DNA from: Penelope pileata
Lineage: Eukaryota > Chordata > Aves > Galliformes > Cracidae
Assembly: GCA_013396635.1 (NCBI GenBank)
Contig: WBMW01005542.1
Coordinates: forward strand, 3,179,601 to 3,243,600
DNA length: 64,000 nucleotides
Direction: 5' to 3'
The stretch's first letter is position 1, and each line of letters starts with the position of its first letter. Positions 11,301-22,500 of this stretch are shown here, piece after piece. The notes under the pieces are model-generated. The model made no database searches. It was given only the letters and a program-made list of their open reading frames with translations, and was not told the DNA's origin. A program made the position numbers and the translations under genes.

Positions 11301-14019
11301 ATCAACGTCTGTTTTCTGCCTATGTATTTTTATATTGAGTAAATAACAGATATGTATTTGGACACACAAACATTCCCCCCAACCCCCATTTGTTGTTTAA
11401 TGATTAAAAGAGTTGCATTCATCATCAATAATAGCAAAACATAGACTCGGTCCCACCGCATTGCACTTTCCTGTCACAGAAATGCAGTGAAGAAATATTA
11501 TCATCATATATAATTATACTCACCGTCCTACAGAAGAAAGTTGTCTTTCTAGCTTTTGAACTCTGCTCTCATCTCTGCTAGAAATACATTCTACTTCATC
11601 TTGCTTAAGCACGTTTCTTTTCCTTCTGAGAACTGCTTCTTACGTTCTCATAAAACATTCGGCAGAGCCATAAAGATAAAAATGTGCACGAGGAATAGAT
11701 GACAAGCGCTTATATCAAACAACGTATATCAAAGGGAAGGGAGCCCACTTCCCTTTCGCTACCTCCACCCGTGCATTTCAGTGTTAATCACATCATTACT
11801 ACTTCGTTGCTACTAGCCCCAAATGGCCCATATTCATTGTTTCTTCTCATTCAAAAATATTTTTTTAATTCCTTAACCGTCACCGTATCAAAATAACGCG
11901 CTAATAAACATTTTAAAAAGCTGATCGAGCGGCACATTTAAACTTCTAGTCCTTGTGTGGATTTGAAAACAAAAATACATTGAAAGAGGGGGAAATCTAA
12001 GAATTCAGTTAATCTTAGCCAGAAGTTCAAGCAAGGAGAATAAGGAAGAAACTTCACACTCCCCGATATTCCCTGCAAATGTTTAAAATCCACACATGGG
12101 TATGAAACAGCCTCTCGCTTTACTCCTTTGACACAGGGTTGTCAGTGGAATAAAAAGTTCGGCGACTCCTAAAGGTAGCAGAGTGCCATTTGCTCTGATT
12201 GCAGATGAAGTTATCTGTTTATCTCTTTCTGCCTTTTCTCTCCTTCAGAAAGCAGCGAGGATTTGTTCGTTCATGGTTTTTTAAAACACTGTCTTATTTT
12301 CATTAAGCTAAGCCCACTGCTGATGTAATTCTTGCATTACAAAGGTCTTAATTTAAACCATGACATAAATGCTTTTCATCAGTTGATTTTTTGTTCTTTG
12401 TGCCAAATTTCTTGCATTTTTAAAATAAAGAATATGGTGTATAATAACTGCTGCGGGACAGGCTGCTTTATTCTTCAATATGAAAGACAAATGGGGTGTG
12501 ACATGCATACGTTTCAACATGCAGCACTTACTTCTTTAGGACCTTACTTTTTCCACTGTTTTCTCAGTAGACTGTTTGACTTCCTTTGAATCGGGCCTAA
12601 CGATAACACTGGATTTGAAGCACGGTTCTCGGCGTTGATCGCACTGACGGGACCAAGAGGTGAAAAGTGCTTCTAATCTCTCCTCTCTCCCCCTCCTCTG
12701 CTCTCTGCCTCCCTCTCCTTCCTTCCCCCTCCACTCACGGATTTGGGGTCTGCAGATGATCGTTTGCAGAGCGTTGTGGAAGAGGGGTGGGGATGCATTC
12801 CTAACACCCCAAATCCTGGTTTGCATTACACATTAGGGATTTCAAAGCACACCAAGATTTAATCATAATCAGAAAGTAGGAAAGTCGTTGCTGCAACACT
12901 GTGTAGCGTCTACTCTTTCTTTTTTTTTGCTTTGTTATCACTGTATCCAATATAGCGAAATGGTACTGTCATTGTGTCATCCTATCACTGCGATGATCGA
13001 TGAGCTATGCTAATGCATCTGGGAAAACTGCATAAGCTGTTTAGTTTGGGTATTATTTTGAGTTCAGGAGCTTGCTTAGTTTTCAGACGGAGTCGAAAGG
13101 GACCAGCTGTTTTTCTACTTAAATGTGAAAGTACAGGAGAAATTTTTCTTGATTAGCGTTACTAGAAATGAACCCAGATTACAATGGAACGCACGCAAAT
13201 ATGTTACTTAGGCAGAAGTTTCGGTGTGATCTAGCTGTAGCATGCTAACTGCAGGCTGCAGCGTTATTTCTCTGATCTCTGCAAGACAACGCTGTCAGAC
13301 AGAGCAGATTTAGAAAACCTCACATACATTTTTAGAGAGAATAAAACCTTTCCATTTACTTTCAATCATCTACGTTTTAGGAGATGTTGACCTGATACTT
13401 CTATTCGTGACCCGGTGTTATAATCTGTCCTTGAGCAGGCACTCTGAAAAATCGCCAAAGAGAGGACACAGTGACAGATTGACCTCTGATCCGTCAACTT
13501 TCTTGTATTATGTAAGATACTAAATTCAATGGAATAAGTCTCTTTTTTAAAATTCAGATTAACTGTCTGTCATGAATTCATTTTTACTTAAATAGATAAG
13601 TTTAATTTCTTGAATTCCAGGCATCTCAAGCAAATCGAAGGGGGGGAAATACATATTTTTCTATTAAATACTGAGGACTTAAACATATTGTCTATTTCTG
13701 AATTGCAGAGTATATCTGTGATGTTGTTGATCATTTGATTTGTTATTTTATCTTTTATCCTTTATTCGTATTATCTCCTGTGCAAAATTCTTTGATATGG
13801 ACCCGAGAAGAACAATGGGAAAGCAGGGCTGTTCTGTGAGGGTGTGTTCATCTTTACATTTTTTAAACCTTTTTTGATAGATTTATATCAAGGCTGAAGT
13901 AATTCACCCTGGGATGAAACTTGGAATCAAAACTTTTAAATACAAGCACATTTATTTTTCTTTTGATTTTTTTTTTAAAGAAAACTTTAAAATCGGCCGG
14001 CATGTTCTTAACAGCAAAG

Positions 14020-14095
14020 GTTTAATTCCTGATCCATTTGAAGTCAGTGGGAGTTTTGCCATTAACTCCAGTGGAGCCAGGATTTCCTTCAAATG
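14020..14095 (+). repeat. ancient amniote repeat with an inverted core
   Basis: The block reads CCTGATCCATTTGAAGTCAG, GGGAGTTTTGCCATTAACTC, CAGTGGAGCCAGGATTT. It resembles an old dispersed element widespread in turtles, crocodilians and birds whose core is GAAGTCAATGGGAGTTTTGCCATTGACTTCAATGGGAGCAGGAT. I name it by resemblance only. The class (SINE, LINE tail or DNA element) is not settled by what I can see. Confidence 0.55.
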
Positions 14096-16764
14096 ACAGA
14101 AACCAATTACATTTAGTATTTTCAGATGGAAAATTTCTGCTTGTATAAATGAAAATTGTCTTTTTTTTTTTGGGGGGGAGGGATGGAGTACATTTTGTAT
14201 AATCCAGAGTGTGAACTCATCCTTGGATATCTTTTTGTTAAGTTACTATCTTTTTTTCATTAAGATAAGTAATGGTTCAACATATGTAGTTACTTAAGAA
14301 ATTCCTAAAGATCTTTAGTGGAGTCTTTTGGGATAAGATGTGAAATCAGCCATTGCCATTCATGACAAAGATCTCACATAACTATTTCTAAGAGTTTGGC
14401 ATGCCATCTCGAGTGGATAAGTGTGGGTGATCGTATTCTGCCCATGCACTCGCCATCTCAAGTGTTGATATGAGGTCGGAGTTTTGCTTTTTCTGCCCTC
14501 AGTTGCTGTCCTGTATTGCTTTGTTCTTAGTACATTTCATACAGTACAGATCTAGCCAGGCCAGGAGAGATGCATGAACTTAATTGACTTGTTTCTTTCA
14601 CAAAAGGATTGGGTTATCATCGGCAAAATCCTCCTAGCCTTAATCAAAGGTCCAAACCCAAATCTCAGAGAAGTTTTTTGGGATGATGTGGATGAGGCAC
14701 GCAGCCATCACCTGCAGGGTGAGACCCAAGAGTCGGCCTCTCTCCTCCCAGGTAGAGCTTTTCAAAGAAGATTAATTTAAAGCAAGCCTGGAATTTCCAG
14801 CTCTGGTTGTGTCAATCTATTTGTGATACTAAAGTTATCAGAGGAATGATACAATTTGTGTACAGGGGACAATTGGTTCAACCAAGCCTGCCACAAGCTG
14901 CCTGCCTCAGGCTGTCTGACTATCGATGCGTCCTTCACTGTGGGCTTTACCTCACACATGGGACCTTTGGGAAGAGCAAGGGCGCTGTAGGGACTGCAGC
15001 TCCTTTCCCATGTCTGCAGGGTCGGGCAGTGTCCAGGCCTGTGTCCGTATCGGCCAAGTATTTCAGGACGTTAGACGTACTGGACAAGACGTATTGTCAT
15101 ATTCTGGTCTGAGGTGAGCCAGAACTTAAGGCCTTTTTGGATGTTCCCTCTGGATGGGAGATTGAGGATAATTCTCTGGTGTGGTGCTATTTGTTTACAA
15201 AGAATAAACAGAAATTTGGCTTTCCCAAACTAGAGGAGGAACCAACAGCATCATGTGACTTCTTTACTCAGCCTTCCCAGAGAGTTTTCTGCTTAAAGGC
15301 ATTCCTGCTCTCTGGTTCCCTAGCTAGGAAACCCCCACTGCCCACACACCTTGCAACTTCTGCACTGAAGGCAGCTCCTGCATACTGCAGGAGCACAAAC
15401 ATGGCAGACATGGACTTCCAGACATCTCCCTGCTCCCCAAAATGCTTCAAACCTCTACAAACCAGGTCAGGGCCACCACATAACAGCCATGCTCTCCCCT
15501 CCTGGGCATAGCTATGTCATTGCTACCTGTGGCCAAGCAGAAAATGGAGTGACAAGAGTCAGCTGTCTGAATAAATGGCAAGTTCTGCTAGGGGTACACA
15601 TAGCAAGGCCTTCTGAGCCCGTCTCTGTCCTACCGTGCTTGTGATGAACAGACACGATCACCAAGGCTCAGAGGATGCCGACGGCAAGCACTGAGAAGAG
15701 GCCGAGCAATGTTGGGCTTGGCTGAAGTCAGTGATTGCTCTGTGACAAACAAGGAAACGGAGCTAAGACAGTGAAACATTCATCCTTTATTCCTTCCTCC
15801 ACGTGTCCTGTTCTCTCTCACCGAAAGCTTTCTGAAAACAGAGCCCTAGTACCTCGTGGCTGTTCTCTGTGCCTAAATGTACCAGCACAGTGGGTTGATG
15901 CTTCCACACACACACTTTCATCATTACATTCCTTTCATTTGTCTTCTGGGAATAGCTATATTGCAGTGGTAATACTATCAATAGGTTGCGATGTTATCAT
16001 GCAGTTATACTCCCCAAAAACCTAATAATAAATATAAAATATATTAAAATTTATATATATCATTTTTTGCTGCCTAGACAATGCATTTTGAAAGATTCTA
16101 GAAAATCGTTCTTCTTTCTTTTTTGTTACATCACTATACTGTACAAAGCTTAATGCAGATAAACCTCACAGCAGCTAAATGTTACAGGGACTGACTGCCA
16201 GGCAGCCCTATGGCAATAGGACGTTACCTTGTGCTGATGTCTTTTGTGCCACAACATTAACATTACCTGGTTGTTCATTGGCATCGCTCTTCCACACCTG
16301 CCTCTGCAGAGAGCTGACTTCCCAACGTCTGTCTCCACATTTATATGTTGTGTTATCTGTGCAATTACCTTATTTCTAAAATATCGTAGCCTCTTCTGTT
16401 TGCTGTGCAGAGTAAACATTGGCCTCTGTATATCCATCCTTCTCTCTGTCCGGTGTTCTGAGACCACGAGCAGTAGTAAAGGTGGGGCTTCAGACGTCAA
16501 AGATATCATACATCTCGAAACTAAACACTGCGCTAAACTCCCTTAATGCTTCTGTGGGAAAGTGTCTCCGTATGTCATCCCATGTATTTTCTTTGCTATT
16601 TAACGTAGTGCTTAACAGCACACTAAGCTGGTGGAAAACTATTTGCTTTCTTGGGTTAGTTCGGCTCTGGCTTAACATGGGGCTGGGTAAGCACCAGTGT
16701 GGGGGCACGGGAGCTGGGTGGGAGGAAGAGGGAGCAGGGCAGCCAGCAGGCAGCAGCGTACAGT

Positions 16765-16807
16765 GCTGGGTGAGTGGTCACCCAGCTCAGGGGTCACCCA
16801 GCTCAAG
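16765..16807 (+). repeat. hairpin plus 16-base tandem duplication
   Basis: GCTGGGTGA at 16765-16773 and TCACCCAGC at 16778-16786 form a perfect 9-base stem with a GTGG loop. The right arm lies in a 16-base unit (16776-16791) repeated immediately (16792-16807) with one mismatch, so the left arm can pair with either copy. Confidence 0.7.
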
Positions 16808-17448
16808 GGAGCCAAGCGCTGGCTGGCTGGGAGGTGCCGAGGTTGGGATGCAGCTGCACTCTCACTTCATGGCAATTGCACAAACTCCCTTTGAGTAAGC
16901 GGGTCTGTTTCTGGGAAATGCTTCCAGACCTCTCTCATCCTTGTCTCCAGGAGGCTCACTCCATTTGGACTGCCTTTCCAGCTTCATGCCTTCCCGCTCT
17001 CTCTTCTCCCTCACAATTAAAGCCTCCTCCTGAAGTCTTGTCCTCTCATTTATTTTCTTCTCTCTGCCTTCCAGCAGTTTTCCCAGCTCTGTAATCACTC
17101 CTGTAACATGTCCTTTGGAAACTCCTTCGTATGCTCCCTTATAGATTTCAGTGGGGTGTTTCAGATTTGACTTTGATCTCCTTCTCCAGTTTCTCCATCT
17201 CTGGACCATGTCATACAGAAAAAGAAATGAAGGAATCATTAATGTGCTAACAACTCATAGACCTATTGCTCTTCCTCCTGCTTGTTACTCTCACTGACAA
17301 CTTTCAAACAAAAAAAAAAAAAGGCCATTTCTTTAATCTGGGCCACCACACAGCCAGGAATGCAGAACTCACAAGACCAGGAGGACAGTCATTCTTCCTC
17401 CTTTAGTCCAGTTGTTTCTCTGGACCCTTCAGTCAACTTCCTCTATGA

Positions 17449-17464
17449 TCTCTCTCTCTCTCTC
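17449..17464 (+). repeat. TC dinucleotide repeat
   Basis: A short run of about eight TC units after CTATGA, passing into a T run. A plain microsatellite. Confidence 0.8.
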
Positions 17465-18870
17465 TTTTTAATTTAGGCTTATTGCTCTCCCCTCTCATCT
17501 AAAACCACAGATCTTACAAGACCTTTGTCCTTACAGCAATTGTTTCTTTTCCTTTCCAAACACAAGTGACATTTATTTCTGCACCCTGAGCAAGAGATCT
17601 GGTTGAGAGGTGGGTCCTGCAGAAAGAATGTGATAAGACTGGTAAGGCTGTCTTTCAATGCACAGTCTAGTTATCATTCTATTAATCGCTTTGTCTATTT
17701 ATTTGTGTTACAGAAGTCAGGAGCTCTACTCTTGCACTAAGACCGCTGTTGTGTGAGAGTGAGTTACAGCAATGAAAGCTGTAGACAAACAAGTTCAGCC
17801 CCAGATCTCTCCTGTATGATCTCCTCTTTGTCTTCCTACAATATGTGACCAAGGGGCACGACTCTGCGTGTTACGTCATTTACCTCAACTCCACGTGCAC
17901 TTCTATATTACAGTATTGCAGGAGTAAAAGTAAGAAGTCTTCAAAGAATATTTTGATGGGAATAAAAGTGATTCTTCAAAGGTGGCTTTTAAATAGACGA
18001 TATAGAAAATTTCAAGTCTTCTGCTAGTGTTTACCTGCAACATAGCATTGATATGGCTGCATTTCAGATGGAAATGAACTCCGATCCTAAAGGATTTGTG
18101 CGGCCAGCAGTTGCAGCTATTCTGAGGGTTTATTTTACTTGCAGCATTTCCAAACACCTGCACTTACGGAGAAGTATTTTTGGCCATGAGAAATTGAGTG
18201 CTCACTACCTGTTATTTGAAGGACCTCATAGCGTTTGTGTCTGAAAAGCTGGGTCTGGCAGTTCCTCACGGGACAGGCTGGTTCTGTGATGAGGGAACTG
18301 TTCTACATTTGGGAAAATTTGAGAAGAAGGGATTTGACCAGACTTGTTCTGTATATTCAGGACTAGAAAAATGCTGGTCCATAAATGAAAAATTTGCAGA
18401 GAAATCAAATTTTACTTTCACTTTGTCAGAAGTGCAACTTTCTTTCCTGCCAAAGGGATAAGAACTGCTAGTTCCTTTACATTCAGTTTTCTGGTTTTGA
18501 GAATTCAAATGCAAGAGAAAGCATCTCTCTGACATACTGAAGACCTGTGCCGATACGAGCACAAATAGCACAGGACTTGGCCCTTGTGTTTGTGCTTATA
18601 TTGTTGCCCCTGTTTGCTGAGTGGAAACTTGTTGGACTTTTTCCATTAGGAGGAGGAATTGATGATAGGAGTTGGGAATGCCTTTGGTTTATTTACAAAG
18701 CATGTACTCAGAATCTTATTCCTCTGAATGCAGCAGGAACAAACAACAGGCGCTTTCCTTACTCACAGTTTCCAAGGTCGCTCCTGGTGCAGAGCACGTT
18801 CCTCGCAGATCCATGCTGCTCTGACACGGGCCCCTGGCAGGACAGCTTCTCCAGCTGCTGTTCCTTATGG

Positions 18871-18906
18871 ACTGACACAGACAGACACACAGACAGACAC
18901 ACATGA
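18871..18906 (+). repeat. CA/GACA compound microsatellite
   Basis: ACAGACAGACAC is repeated about two and a half times, giving a higher-order 12-base unit. A likely polymorphic microsatellite. Confidence 0.8.
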
Positions 18907-21836
18907 CACCCAACCAGCAGCCTTCCAGCCTCTGCACGCCCCAGCCGACCCCACTCTGGTGCAGCCTGTTTCAGTCTGGGCTTGGCCACGATTTGGGTGG
19001 CATCTTCTGATGTCTCCAGGCTCCTGTGCACGGAGGCACTAAGCTGCTCCTTTCATTGATCTGGAAGGATGAACACCTGCACCAGATTTGCTGAAGGATG
19101 TGGCTGTAGATTAAAAAAATTCACTGCCGTGAAAATTCTATCTCCACAACTCACACATGAGCAGCCCATGGAGCAGCTGAGCAGCTTGTAGCGCAGCACC
19201 AGTACTGAATGGCTTCAGTGTTGGCTACACAATGTGTTATTCTCTGCTCCTTTACTGTAGGCAAACTTTCACACCAGTTTTACAACACCACAGCTTATCT
19301 CAAATCTGTGGCAGGAATTTTTGTCAAAGGAAAACAAATAAATAATAGCAAAAAAATTTGACAGTTAAGTATCATTTCTGAACACTTGCAACAAGTCTGT
19401 GTTCTCCTATTTCAAAGAAGGGCTAATTTTTGCAGAATTGAGCCGCTCCTTCCTTAGTTCTGCTAATCATACCTTGATAGGAAGGTGCAGCATATTATGT
19501 CAGAAAAAGATTTTTCTCCCAGTGAAAAAATTCCCACCACATTTCAAACCAAGAAGAGTGGAAAATAAGGGAGACACAGTCACACTGCATTGTATACTTC
19601 AGCTCGCTGTCTTAAAACTCTTTTCCACCTCGAGTAATGCTCACTTGTGGCAAAGAACATGGGAGTACATTTTAATTGCACTTGCCAGAACCATGGGGTG
19701 GAAACTGGAGAGCTGATGGCAGCAGTGCCCTCCTGGAGCTGCATCTCTGCAGCGTTTCCATACCTTCTTCACAGGACAAGTTGCTTTGTAAGTGCACAAA
19801 GGTTCTCCTTTTCCCTGACCTCTGTAATTCTCTGATCCCCGTAATTTAAGTGTTTTTGTATGGAAGAATGATCTGACTGTTTGCATTTTAGGAATATGTA
19901 TGCTCCTCTAAAACAATCCCTGAAATGTTAGTAGGGGGTACAGGATGTAACAAGCATTACAGTTATCACATTTACACTGAATAACAGAATAGCCAGTAGT
20001 TTGTGAAACCCATCCTTATGAATGGTGTGAGCTGATCAGAAAGGGATGTTTTCAGTGATTCATTTCAGGTTTGTTGGATGCACACATTGCTTGTAGTTGT
20101 CAATAGCATCGAGAACTATGACAAGATAGGGAAAAATAAACATTTTAAAACATGAACAGACTGCATTAGTAGCAGTGGAATGCATCTAGTTAACTACAGA
20201 CATTGTCCTCAGGCACTAAGGAGATCACGATTACAGTTGCAACTCCACCTTCTGGCTTATTTTGCTCTGAGGAGTCCAAGAGTTTGGATTCTTCATTTTG
20301 AATAAATGTGGATACTTCCTTCAGGGTCTGAAAAAGGAAAATTTGACAGCTACATTCCAAAGAAAGGTTATCTGGATGGAAAACGACTGCTTGCAATACT
20401 AATGTGCTCTTCGGTGGCGCAGATCGGTATCATCTCTTTAAAAACGTGCAGCTAAAATAAATACTGGGTACGAGACCAAAGAGTTCTCTTCATTTCATGA
20501 GTTGAAGATTTCCATATGAAAATAAGCAAAAAATGAACAAAATCTTTTTTTAACATCCTTCAACAAATTTGTGGGAAAAAGTACAGCGGAAAGTTCTTCT
20601 TTCTAGTGACATCTGGGCTGTGACACACCTTGGGAACGTTAAGATAAATGAAGCAGGTGGAGTGTGAAAAAGCAGCTACATCCTTGGCTAATTTTCCTCA
20701 GTGATATCAAAAAGCCTCAATTTTTCCATAGTTCTCTTCTTATTTGTAAAGCTAGGGTTCTGCCACAGACACTCTCCTATCCTAAAGGCATATTTTTCGC
20801 ATTTAATATTCCCCTTTGCCACTCTTGTCCTCAGCAGTTAATTTTCAATTTAGTCTCATTGGCTTCAGAGTAAGATCAAAACTTGTACTTGGGGAGAAGA
20901 ATCTGAAACATGTAGCTCTTTTTAAAAATAGTTCTGATTTGGTTATAAACATCTCTTTGCATCGTTAGAAATCAACAGGGACTGCTAGTCAGACACTAGG
21001 TTCAGCGGAAAAAAGTTTTAATCATGTATAAAGACAAACACCGGCAGTGGAGCAGTGATAAATGAAGCTGATCAGCCTCCCTGGCATGTAGATTCTGTGG
21101 AGTACATTTTACTGAAACAGTTTCCATATCATGTTTGGCCTCGTGAATGTTCAGTGGTAGAGGCCAAATCCTGTCCTCAATCAAATCTTTGCAATTCCCT
21201 TCAACTACATTGCAGCTTTCATCTGTTTTCTTACATCAGATTCCTTCACAGGACTTCAGCCTTGCCAAGCATCTTGAAGCTGTATTACCAAGTATGTTTC
21301 AAGCACAAATCTCAGCCTCGTCACCCAAGACAAGAATCTCTGCCCAAGTACGGAACGGCTTGTTTTACCCTAAATCCAAGGTAAAAAATGGCAGTTTTGT
21401 GCCGCTTTGGGCTCTGATCTTGGCTTTTAAAGCTATAGTATTAACAGAAGTGTTAAAACAAAATAGAGTTTGGACTTTGGGAGAGGAATCAGTGTCAGTA
21501 GGAATCTCTGAGGGGTTTCCAGATGAAGAGAGCAGCCTCCAGTGTGACCCCAGACCAGCCTCTCTGAGGCGCTTGGGAAAGACAGTTTCTTAATTCTCTC
21601 TATTACAACCCACATTTGGAGACTGAAATCACAGCTGTGCCCCAGGATGGCTGCTATTTCCACCCCACCTCCCTGGAGTGTCTGCTCTTTCTTCCTTCCT
21701 TCTGAGCAGAAATGAATGGGGAGCAGCAAAGCTTTTGTTTGCCTCAGCTTGGGACTGGGCTAGGGCATTGGTGGGCTCACCAGAGCTCAAGACCTCCCTA
21801 GAGGAGAAAGCAAATGGAAAAAAACACGAGCAATGG

Positions 21837-21855
21837 CAAAAAAAAAAAAAAAAGG
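21837..21855 (+). repeat. poly(A) run
   Basis: An uninterrupted A run of about 16 bases follows GCA and precedes GGGCAGG. No gene-like body lies upstream of it and no flanking duplication is obvious, so it is not by itself evidence of a retrocopy. Confidence 0.6.
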
Positions 21856-22500
21856 GCAGGAGCACAAGAGCTGAGGGCTCACAAGCAGATCAGGAAAGTT
21901 TGAGGGTCCACAGTGTGCAGAGGACCCTGAAGATGTCTGGCAGGCTGCAAGAGCCTGGGTCACCCCTCAGTCCTTCACATTTCCTCAGCCAGTCTGCTGC
22001 TCCTGGGCAAAAAGCTGTTCCTGCAAGTGTCCCCCATGTCCCCTACCTCACTGTGGCAGTCAGCAAGTGCCCAGGGGACATTTCCCCTCCTCCTATGCTG
22101 CTGCCCGCTTGGGCTGCCTTCTTCTCCTCAGTAGCCCCAGGGCAGCTTGCATCAAAAATGGTCCTGACAGAAAGTGAGAGAGATGTGCTTTCACAATGCT
22201 GCTGTTATAAATCCTGGTGTACGCACGCCAGTGCGGGGACAATGCCCAGGGCTGGGACATTTACAGGGGCACGAACCAGCCTTTGGGGGGCTCAAGCATG
22301 TTCCTGGCTGAAATCTCTTCTGGGACAAGCTTCAGGCTGGCCATGGGAGGGAGAGGAGGAGGACAGGAGGGAAGCCAAGGAGAAACAGCAGCTGATGGAC
22401 AGCAGCGAGGAGATGAGACAGGTATCTTCTCTCCCCGTACTGAGAATAGGAACGCTCATTTGGAAATGAACAAACATCTGAGAAATAATTTTATAACAAC

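Larger units (their letters stand above)
7486..14600. other. AT-rich spacer, no gene recognised
   Basis: About 7 kb, mostly AT-rich with few and short open frames (none above 130 codons). Apart from the MIR-like piece at 8185-8325 and the old amniote repeat at 14020-14095, no repeats of recent origin were seen. Repeat-poor DNA next to a developmental regulator often holds conserved non-coding enhancers. That cannot be judged from one sequence. Poly(T) runs lie near 10231-10249 and 10809-10820. Confidence 0.5.
14601..22500. other. mixed spacer, no gene recognised
   Basis: About 8 kb of spacer with AT-rich and GC-richer patches. It contains the longest plus-strand open frame of the window (263 codons, 21678-22469), which reads through an A run as a lysine tract and has no recognisable domain, so I do not call it a gene. 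Simple repeats lie at 17449-17464 and 18871-18906, with a short hairpin and tandem repeat at 16765-16807. Confidence 0.45.

Noticed and set aside
20405..20445. GGTGGCGCAGATCGG segment as a tRNA-like or SINE head
   Set aside because: No A-box/B-box pair or fold of the right size could be made out, and the flanks are plain AT-rich spacer.
21837..21855. Poly(A) run as the tail of a processed pseudogene
   Set aside because: No recognisable gene body lies upstream and no flanking duplication was found.
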